Positions 14,211 through 19,870 of a stretch of 19,870 nt of DNA are shown piece after piece. The position numbers and the translations under genes were made by a program. The notes under the pieces are model-generated. The model did no database searches. It saw only the letters and a program-made list of their open reading frames with translations, and was not told where the DNA came from. The stretch comes from DATKMS01 sp041497995 (GTDB lineage: Bacteria; Desulfobacterota; Binatia; HRBIN30): the NCBI GenBank assembly GCA_041497995.1, contig JBGQHM010000080.1, positions 1-19,870 on the forward strand. Reading direction: 5' to 3'. The stretch's first letter is position 1; each line of letters starts with the position of its first letter.

Positions 14211-15986
14211 CTAGACATCGAGCTTGAGACCGAGCTCGCGCAGTTGGCGTGCGTCGACCGGGCTGGGGGCTTCGGTCATCAGGCAGACCGCGCGCTGTGT
14301 CTTGGGAAAGGCGATGACGTCGCGGATCGAGCAACTGCCGCACAGCAGCATGGCGAGGCGGTCGAGGCCGAAGGCGATCCCGCCGTGCGGCGGCGCGCCG
14401 AACGCCAGGGCGTCGAGCAGGAAGCCGAACTTGTTGCGCGCCTCAGTTTCGCTGATGCCGAGGAGCGCGAAGACACGTGACTGGATCTCCGGCCGATGGA
14501 TACGAATGCTGCCGCCGCCGAGCTCCGTACCGTTGAGGACGACGTCGTATGCCAGCGCCCGTATGCCGAGCGGGTCCGATTCGAGACGCTCCAGATCCTC
14601 TTCCCGCGGCGAGGTGAATGGGTGGTGGACAGCCGTGTGGCGCTTGTCCTCGGGTGAATACTCGACGAGCGGGAAGTCAGTGACCCAAACAAACGCGTAG
14701 CGATCGCTCGGAATCATGCCGAGCTGGTCCGCCAGCTTCAGCCGGAGGCTCGCCAGGGCGTCGTTGACGACCTTCGCCGTATCCGCGACGAACATCAGCA
14801 AGTCGCCGACGCCGGCACCGCAGGCCTGCTGGATCGCCGTGCGCTCCGTCTCGGTGAGGAATTTCGCGATGGGTGACTGCCAGCCGCCGTCGGTGATGCG
14901 CACCCACGCGACACCCTTGGCGCCGTACGGCGCGACGATCTCGGGCAGCCCATCGAGGTCCTTCCGCGATAAGCGATCACCATCCGGGAGGCGCAACACC
15001 TTGACGATGCCTCCGTGCTCCACGGCAGCGCGAAAGACCTTGAACTCGCTCTGGCGAACGAGGTCGGAGACCTCGGCCAGTTCGAGAGCGAAGCGCAGGT
15101 CGGGGCGATCGATGCCGAAGCGGCGAATGGCGTCGTCGTACGTCAGGCGCGGGATCGGGCGCGGCACCTCGATGCCCCGCAACGCGCAGGCGACCGTGAG
15201 CATGCCCTCGGTGATCGCCATGACGTCGTCCGGTTGCACGAACGACATCTCCAGATCGATCTGGGTGAACTCAGGCTGGCGATCAGCGCGCAGATCCTCA
15301 TCGCGGAAGCAGCGGACAATCTGGAAGTAGCGATCGAAGCCGGCGACCATCAGGAGCTGTTTGAAGAGCTGCGGCGACTGCGGCAGGGCGTAGAAATTGC
15401 CCGGGTTGACGCGGCTGGGGACGAGATAGTCGCGCGCGCCTTCGGGGGTGCTGCGTGTCAGCACCGGCGTCTCAACTTCGATGAAGCCTTGACTGTCGAC
15501 GTAGTCGCGTACGGCCTTGGTGAGGCGGTGGCGGAAGAAGAGCTTCTCCTGCATCTCCGGCCGGCGCAGGTCCAGATAGCGGTACTTCAAGCGCGTACTT
15601 TCGGTGATCGGCGGGCCGCCGTCGATGGGGAACGGCGTGCTGCGGGCACGGCTGAGCACTTTGGCCTCCGCGGCCATCACTTCGATCTCGCCGGTGGCGA
15701 GGTTGGCGTTGAGCGTCTCCGCCGGGCGGCGCGCGACGCGGCCGCGGACGGCGATGACGAATTCGCCGCGCAGCTCGCCCGCTAGCTCGAATGCCGCTTG
15801 GCTGTGCTCGGGATTGAACACGATCTGTAGGAGGCCGGTGCGGTCGCGCAGGTCCACGAAGATGAGCCCGCCGTGGTCGCGCCGCGTATGCACCCAGCCC
15901 ATGACGGTGACGGTCTCGCCGGCATGGACGGCGCGCAAGTCGCCGCAGTAGGAGCTGCGCTTCCAATCCCCGAGGGCGGTGCTCAC
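14211..15986 (-). CDS. aspS: Aspartyl-tRNA synthetase (bacterial type, class IIb)
   Basis: A 591-residue enzyme that charges tRNA-Asp in the cytoplasm. The N-terminal OB-fold anticodon-binding domain is at about 1-110 (VMGWVHTRRDHGGLIFVDLR). The class II core has motif 1 near GFIEVETPVL, motif 2 as FRDEDLRADRQPEFTQIDLE (228-247), the central bacterial GAD insertion, and motif 3 as GIAFGLDRLAMLL. Length and order match bacterial AspRS. His38 in RRDHGG is the residue associated with non-discriminating AspRS, where E. coli has Leu; such enzymes also make Asp-tRNA-Asn and need GatCAB. This is a prediction only. The start is a GTG at 15986 overlapping the hisS stop by four bases, so translation is coupled to hisS. 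Confidence 0.97.
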   Translation of the reverse strand: MSTALGDWKRSSYCGDLRAVHAGETVTVMGWVHTRRDHGGLIFVDLRDRTGLLQIVFNPEHSQAAFELAGELRGEFVIAVRGRVARRPAETLNANLATGEIEVMAAEAKVLSRARSTPFPIDGGPPITESTRLKYRYLDLRRPEMQEKLFFRHRLTKAVRDYVDSQGFIEVETPVLTRSTPEGARDYLVPSRVNPGNFYALPQSPQLFKQLLMVAGFDRYFQIVRCFRDEDLRADRQPEFTQIDLEMSFVQPDDVMAITEGMLTVACALRGIEVPRPIPRLTYDDAIRRFGIDRPDLRFALELAEVSDLVRQSEFKVFRAAVEHGGIVKVLRLPDGDRLSRKDLDGLPEIVAPYGAKGVAWVRITDGGWQSPIAKFLTETERTAIQQACGAGVGDLLMFVADTAKVVNDALASLRLKLADQLGMIPSDRYAFVWVTDFPLVEYSPEDKRHTAVHHPFTSPREEDLERLESDPLGIRALAYDVVLNGTELGGGSIRIHRPEIQSRVFALLGISETEARNKFGFLLDALAFGAPPHGGIAFGLDRLAMLLCGSCSIRDVIAFPKTQRAVCLMTEAPSPVDARQLRELGLKLDV

Positions 15987-17278
15987 GCGCGTTGCTCCAG
16001 GGAGGCATGTGCGAGCTGTAGCAGTGCCTCACGCAGCGTCGTGCCTGAAGATGACAGCTCGATGGCGCGCGCGAAGTCACGTTTGGCTGCCATGTCGCGG
16101 ACCGTCAGCGCCCGAGCCGCCAGCTCGTCGTCGCCGACGATGAGGACGTATGGGGCGCCCAGCTTGTCGGCCAAACGCATCTGGCTCTTCAGGCTCTTGC
16201 CGCCGCCGGTCATCTCGACGCGCACGCCGTCACGGCGCCAGCGGTGCGCCAAGTGCATCGCCTCGGTCTCCGCTGCCTCGCCGAGCGGCGCGATGAACAC
16301 CTCTGGCGCGAGCGTCGCGGCACCAGCGTGGTCGGCCATCGACAAGATGAGCCGCTCGACGCCGAGCGCGAAGCCGACGCCGGGCAGATCGGGGCCGCCG
16401 AGTGCCTTCACCAATCCGTCGTAGCGGCCGCCGCCGCCGACGGCGTTCTGCGAGCCCAGCCCCTCGGCGACGACCTCGAACGCGGTGCGCACGTAGTAGT
16501 CGAGCCCGCGCACCATGCGCGGGTTGAGCTGATACGCGACGCCTTCACGCTGCAGCACGGCGCACACGGCGTCGAAGTGGGCGCGACATGGGCCGCAGAG
16601 GTGATCGACCATGAGCGGCGCATCGGCGGTCGCGGCGTGACATTCGGGATTCTTGCAGTCGAGCAAGCGCAGCGGGTTGCGCTCCAACCGACGGCTGCAG
16701 TTCTCGCACAACGCGGCGCGGTGTGCTTGGCCGAAGGCCAGCAGTGCGTCGCGATAGCCGGGACGGCAGGTGGCGTCGCCCAGCGAGTTGATTTCAATTT
16801 GCGGGCGGCGGATTTCCAAAACGGCGAGCAGGTCGTGCAAGAGCAGCAAGACCTCGGCATCGATCGCGGCATCGTCGCGGCCGATCACCTCGACGCCGAT
16901 CTGCGAGAACTGCCGCAGGCGTCCTTTCTGCGGGCGCTCGCGGCGGAACATCGGACCGAAGTAGCACAGCTTCGACACCGGCTCCTTCTGCTGCATGGTG
17001 TGCTCGACGTAGGCGCGCACGATCGACGCGGTGCCTTCCGGGCGCAACGTCAGCGACGAGCCGTCGCGGTCCTCGAACGTGTACATCTCCTTCTCGACGA
17101 TGTCGGTTGTGTCGCCGATGGAACGGCTGAACAGCTCAGTACGTTCGACGATCGGAATACGGATCTCGGAAAAGCCGTACCGTGTGCAGGCATCGCGGGC
17201 CTGCTGCTCGATCCACGTCCAACGCGCAGACTCGCCGGGCAGGACGTCGTGAAATCCTTTCACGGAGGGGATTTTCAT
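15983..17278 (-). CDS. hisS: Histidyl-tRNA synthetase
   Basis: A 431-residue class II synthetase. It starts MKIPSVKGFHDVLPGE, typical of HisRS, with motif 1 around the RYGFSEIRIPIVERTELF segment, then TLRPEGTASIVRAY and motif 2 FGPMFRRERPQKGRLRQFSQ. The HisA signatures RGLDYYVRTAFEV and GGGGRYDGLVKALGG follow, then motif 3 GVGFALGVERL. A Cys/His-bearing insertion (LCENCSRRLERNPLRLLDCK, then HLCGPC) matches many bacterial HisRS. The C-terminal anticodon-binding domain starts near EVFIAPLGE. It is first in a two-gene operon with aspS. No strong Shine-Dalgarno site precedes the ATG; the leader is A-rich (CAAAAAGTAATG). Confidence 0.97.
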   Translation of the reverse strand: MKIPSVKGFHDVLPGESARWTWIEQQARDACTRYGFSEIRIPIVERTELFSRSIGDTTDIVEKEMYTFEDRDGSSLTLRPEGTASIVRAYVEHTMQQKEPVSKLCYFGPMFRRERPQKGRLRQFSQIGVEVIGRDDAAIDAEVLLLLHDLLAVLEIRRPQIEINSLGDATCRPGYRDALLAFGQAHRAALCENCSRRLERNPLRLLDCKNPECHAATADAPLMVDHLCGPCRAHFDAVCAVLQREGVAYQLNPRMVRGLDYYVRTAFEVVAEGLGSQNAVGGGGRYDGLVKALGGPDLPGVGFALGVERLILSMADHAGAATLAPEVFIAPLGEAAETEAMHLAHRWRRDGVRVEMTGGGKSLKSQMRLADKLGAPYVLIVGDDELAARALTVRDMAAKRDFARAIELSSSGTTLREALLQLAHASLEQRA

Positions 17279-17445
17279 TACTTTTTGACTTGCGCCGCGG
17301 GTGCCGAGTAGGTATCAGAGGGTCTATTTCAAGTCAACGAACCAGTCTCGACCGAAGGTCCACAGACGTGGGATTCATTCCCCAAGCAGCGCGCCCCGAC
17401 CGATATCGTCAGTTCCGCAGTTCGACAGCCCGCCCGGCGCGAAGC
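17279..17445. promoter_or_regulatory. Divergent intergenic region between hisS and the Thr-Pro-rich gene, with opposed -35-like boxes
   Basis: TTGACTTG at 17285-17292 (+) and its exact inverse CAAGTCAA at 17330-17337 form an inverted repeat. On the minus strand this gives TTGACT (17337-17332), a 17-nt spacer and TACCTA (17314-17309), about 30 bases before the hisS start; the -10 match is poor. On the plus strand, TTGACT at 17285 has no good -10 at normal spacing. The region probably holds both promoters, but the boxes are tentative. Confidence 0.35.
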
Positions 17446-19870
17446 ATGTTGCGCTCGCTGATGGTTGGAACGATCGTCGCTCTGTTGTGCGTTCCAACCC
17501 TAGTCGCAGCAGAGGACTGCTGTCAGTGTTCGAGTCAATGTGGTGCGCCGCAAACGCAAGGGCAGTGTCCGGACTTCTGCAGTTTCGTTTCCAACGCAAC
17601 TTGTCTCGGAGGGAGTTGCGTCGCACTGACCCCCACCCCGACTGACACTCCAACCAGCACCCCGACACGAACCAACACACCGAGTCCCACAGCCACGCAG
17701 ACGCCGGGGGCGAATGACTGCTGTCAGTCGTTAGGATTGTGCGGTCCCCCTACTATGGCAGGAGTGTGCCCCGGGGGCGGCGTGCCGGTCTTCAACGCAA
17801 GTTGCGAAGGTATGTCGGGGCAGTGCATCACCTTTACGCCCACGTCCACCAGCACCCCGACGCGAACGCATACGCCCACGCCAACTGCCACAGCCACCTC
17901 GACTGCTACGGCCACGCCGACCCCGACGAACACACCAACGGTAACGCCTACGAGTACGCCTACACGTACGAACACGCCGACGCCCACACTGACCCCGACA
18001 GCGACGCAAACCCCTGGTTCAAGCGACTGCTGTCAGTGTGACATTTCGGGTTTCCAGACGTGCGGTATGCCGGATAATGGTAGTTGCACGCTTGGCGGAA
18101 TCCCGGGCGCAATCTGTGTTCCGGTGTTTGGTGCGGCGTGCTTGGGCTCAGGCTGCGCGACGTTCACACCCACCCCAACCTTCACGGCGACACCGACGGT
18201 GACACCGACTACCACCAATACCGCAACATCAACAGTCACGCCGACGCCGACTGCAACGCGCACAGCGACCCCGACGCGCACCGCGACGCCGACGTCAACG
18301 CCGACATCGACTTCTATCCCCACGGCGACTTTCACTGCGACCGCAACGCCCAGCCCATCACCCACCAACACGCCGCAGCCGACTGCGACGCCCACGGTCA
18401 CGAGCACGCCCATACCGACAAGTACTCCAACCGCCACCGCGACACCCACGCTGCCCCCCACGGATTCCCCAACGCCATCCACGCCGACGGCGACGTCCAC
18501 CGTCACCAACACACCGGCGCCGTTTCCGACCTCGGGGCCCAACTGTCTGTCGTTTGGGCCGAGCGGCCTGGGAAATGTCCAGGTGCAGAACCTGCCGCAC
18601 GGCTGCGACGACAACTGGCAGTGCGCGCGATCGATAGACGGCGATGCCTCGTACGTGTTCAGCCTGCAGACCGGTGGCACCGGACCGCGGACGGATCTCT
18701 ACGCGCTCGACACTGTTACTCCGCGTTCCGAAGCCATCGCGTCGGTGACCGTCCACGTCATGAGTCGCGCCGTGACTGGCGTGACCGGCAGCTTGGCCGC
18801 AACGCAGCTCAAGATAGGCAACGGGGCGATCTTCTCGGGCACCCCGTTCGCTCCGCTCACGTCGTATGTGGACTCGACCAGAACCTATCCCGCCAACCCG
18901 GCCGCACTCGCGTCCTGGACGTGGGCTGATCTCAACACGCTGCAAGCGGGCGTGCGCCATGAGGTGGGGACGGGCGATGAGGTGCGCACGACGGCGGTGT
19001 ACGTCGAAGTGTGCTGGATCCCACCTACGCCCACACCCACACCGACGAGCACGATCACCCCAACCAGCACACCGACCGCCACGTCGACCGCGACGCCTAC
19101 ACCGACGCCAACGGTGACGCCGACGAACACGCCGACGGTGACGCGGACCCCAACCCCAACCGCCACGCCGACGGCGTCGCCAACGTCCACGCAGACACCG
19201 TCACCGACGCCCTCGTTCACGGCGAGCCCGTTGCCGACGGATACCGCCACGCCCACGGTGACGGTGACCCCGTTCCCGACAGAGACGCCAACGACTAGTC
19301 CGACTGCGACACGCACCGGGACACCGCCGCCGACACCCACGATTACGCTGACACCTACGACGACCCTCACGCCAACGAACACGCCTTCGGTGACGCCGAC
19401 GCCGTCGCCCTCGCCGACCATCTCACCGACGCCGACGGTCACGCCGACGGCCGTTCCCAGCGCGACCATGACGCCGACGGCAACAGTGACCCCGTTGCCA
19501 ACGGTGACCAACACCGCGACCCGGTCGCCCACACCGACGCTGACTGCGTCGCCGACAATCACGCTGACGCCGACGGTGACTCCGACGACGACTATCACGC
19601 CGACCCCGACGTCGACGCCGTTGCCGGCCATCCCACTCGTCTTTGCGACTGGGAGCAATCAGTACACGTGTGTGTTCAACCTGGCTGGCAATGTTCCGCT
19701 CTTGTTCTCCTATGGCAGCTACCCGTTCGATTTGCTGGCGCATCAGGATCCCGTCAAGCTGCGCCAGCTGTACCAAACGATCTACGTCGCGCCCGACCTT
19801 GGAGCCGACGATTACGTGCAGTTGCAACAGATGGTGGCGACCGGCGGTCTCATCGAGCAGTTCGTCAGCC
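17446..19870 (+). CDS. Large secreted Cys-rich/Thr-Pro-rich modular protein (3' partial)
   Basis: I translated this frame codon by codon from the ATG at 17446 to the right edge: 808 codons and no stop, so the gene continues beyond the window. Residues 1-22 are a signal peptide (MLRSLMVGTIVALLCVPTLV, then AA before Glu23). Three related Cys-rich modules starting DCCQ have their first Cys at residues 25, 92 and 195 and hold 8, 6 and 8 Cys; each runs into a Thr-Pro linker. The third linker (about 241-362) is much longer. Residues about 365-523 are a compact domain (CLSFGPSGLGNVQVQNLPHG, YVFSLQTGG, ASWTWADLNTLQAGV, TTAVYVEVCW) resembling a beta-sandwich seen in phage-like and surface proteins. 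About 200 residues of Thr-Pro repeats follow. From 726 a new domain begins (LVFATGSNQYTC, NVPLLFSYGSYPFDLLA, IYVAPDLGADDY), possibly alpha/beta; not identified. The protein is probably extracellular or surface-exposed, with linkers open to O-glycosylation. Function unknown. Confidence 0.85.
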   Translation, partial: MLRSLMVGTIVALLCVPTLVAAEDCCQCSSQCGAPQTQGQCPDFCSFVSNATCLGGSCVALTPTPTDTPTSTPTRTNTPSPTATQTPGANDCCQSLGLCGPPTMAGVCPGGGVPVFNASCEGMSGQCITFTPTSTSTPTRTHTPTPTATATSTATATPTPTNTPTVTPTSTPTRTNTPTPTLTPTATQTPGSSDCCQCDISGFQTCGMPDNGSCTLGGIPGAICVPVFGAACLGSGCATFTPTPTFTATPTVTPTTTNTATSTVTPTPTATRTATPTRTATPTSTPTSTSIPTATFTATATPSPSPTNTPQPTATPTVTSTPIPTSTPTATATPTLPPTDSPTPSTPTATSTVTNTPAPFPTSGPNCLSFGPSGLGNVQVQNLPHGCDDNWQCARSIDGDASYVFSLQTGGTGPRTDLYALDTVTPRSEAIASVTVHVMSRAVTGVTGSLAATQLKIGNGAIFSGTPFAPLTSYVDSTRTYPANPAALASWTWADLNTLQAGVRHEVGTGDEVRTTAVYVEVCWIPPTPTPTPTSTITPTSTPTATSTATPTPTPTVTPTNTPTVTRTPTPTATPTASPTSTQTPSPTPSFTASPLPTDTATPTVTVTPFPTETPTTSPTATRTGTPPPTPTITLTPTTTLTPTNTPSVTPTPSPSPTISPTPTVTPTAVPSATMTPTATVTPLPTVTNTATRSPTPTLTASPTITLTPTVTPTTTITPTPTSTPLPAIPLVFATGSNQYTCVFNLAGNVPLLFSYGSYPFDLLAHQDPVKLRQLYQTIYVAPDLGADDYVQLQQMVATGGLIEQFVS
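17515..18165 (+). repeat. Three in-frame Cys-rich CCQ modules separated by Thr-Pro linkers
   Basis: Module 1 (about 17515-17625), module 2 (about 17716-17832) and module 3 (about 18025-18165) share the order D-C-C-Q, C-G-x-P, C, a V-x-x-x-N/G-A-x-C stretch, G-x-x-C, then T-P-T. Modules 1 and 3 have eight Cys. Module 2 has six, lacking the third and sixth. This is protein-level repetition with diverged DNA, so it is an old duplication. Confidence 0.75.
19018..19620 (+). repeat. Low-complexity Thr-Pro linker coding tract
   Basis: About 200 codons are dominated by alternating Thr and Pro (T-P-T-x-T-P pattern with Val, Ala, Asn, Ser or Ile inserted), using many different Thr and Pro codons. A similar tract lies at 18166-18530. 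The variety of codons suggests selection on the protein rather than recent DNA slippage. On the opposite strand the tract gives an artefactual Val-Gly-rich open frame. Confidence 0.9.

Noticed and set aside
13951..14343. N-terminal extension of the lipoprotein frame through the tandem repeat
   Set aside because: The extension translates the repeat units and part of aspS antisense, while a perfect lipoprotein signal starts at 13950.
15015..15785. Plus-strand 256-residue frame opposite aspS
   Set aside because: It is antisense to conserved AspRS motifs and has no Shine-Dalgarno site or domain.
16244..17311. Plus-strand 355-residue frame opposite hisS
   Set aside because: It is antisense to the full HisRS core; the length is explained by GC-rich third-position bias.
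18084..18929. Plus-strand His/Asp-rich frame (DTDGDTD-type repeats)
   Set aside because: It is a shifted frame of the Thr-Pro gene; the frame with a signal peptide and coherent domains is the one from 17446.
19018..19620. Possible CRISPR or minisatellite array
   Set aside because: There are no fixed-length identical repeats with unique spacers; the periodicity is Thr-Pro codon alternation with varied codons.
18885..19658. Minus-strand Val-Gly repeat protein
   Set aside because: It is the complement of Thr-Pro codons (ACG/CCG read as CGT/CGG-type frames); the Val-Gly pattern is an artefact of the linker DNA.

Overview
GC-rich bacterial DNA with tightly packed, often overlapping genes. The kind of organism is an inference from protein style only. 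Three features recur in delta-proteobacterial and Candidatus Binatota-type genomes: a Myxococcus-type Cys-rich repeat, a dockerin-like C-terminus ending in NALNGC on a secreted propeller, and a very long Thr-Pro linker protein. A methanobactin-associated MbnH/MbnP-like pair would also fit a methylotrophic or C1-using lineage. No rRNA, tRNA, CRISPR array, phage gene or recognisable transposase was seen.

Region 1 (1-3359, + strand) is a three-gene operon of secreted, probably metal- or redox-linked proteins: a 5'-truncated beta-propeller resembling selenium-binding protein/methanethiol oxidase, a di-heme MauG/MbnH-type enzyme, and an MbnP-type lipoprotein with the WxW motif. The MbnP reading frame continues past its normal end into what looks like the C-terminal TPR tail of an unrelated cyclase/ATPase regulator. 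Region 2 (3536-5239, +) is an N-acyl-D-amino-acid deacylase-type amidohydrolase. Region 3 (5221-8715, -) holds an intact cation diffusion facilitator (CDF) gene, a secreted propeller/Cys-rich/dockerin-like gene, and beyond that a second, 44-codon remnant of the CDF 3' end. The propeller gene is therefore flanked by direct repeats of 113 bp.

Region 4 (8810-10914, +) is a translationally coupled pair for a split ADP-forming acyl-CoA synthetase (ATP-grasp subunit, then CoA-binding/phospho-His subunit). Region 5 (11029-13287, +) is an orphan membrane sensor kinase. It converges on a small lipoprotein gene (13330-13950, -) across a perfect 14-bp stem built from heptamer repeats. Region 6 (14014-14210) is a tandem duplication of a roughly 96-bp intergenic element. 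Region 7 (14211-17278, -) is a hisS-aspS operon with a 4-nt overlap. Region 8 (17446 to the window end, +) is one uninterrupted frame of 808 codons with no stop. It encodes a signal peptide, three Cys-rich CCQ modules on Thr-Pro linkers, a probable beta-sandwich domain, a 200-residue Thr-Pro linker and the start of another domain.

The strongest leads are the MbnP-TPR chimera inside a propeller/MbnH/MbnP operon, the modular Cys/Thr-Pro surface protein at the right edge, the direct-repeat-flanked dockerin-like gene, and the tandem intergenic element. All family assignments come from reading motifs; no database search was run.
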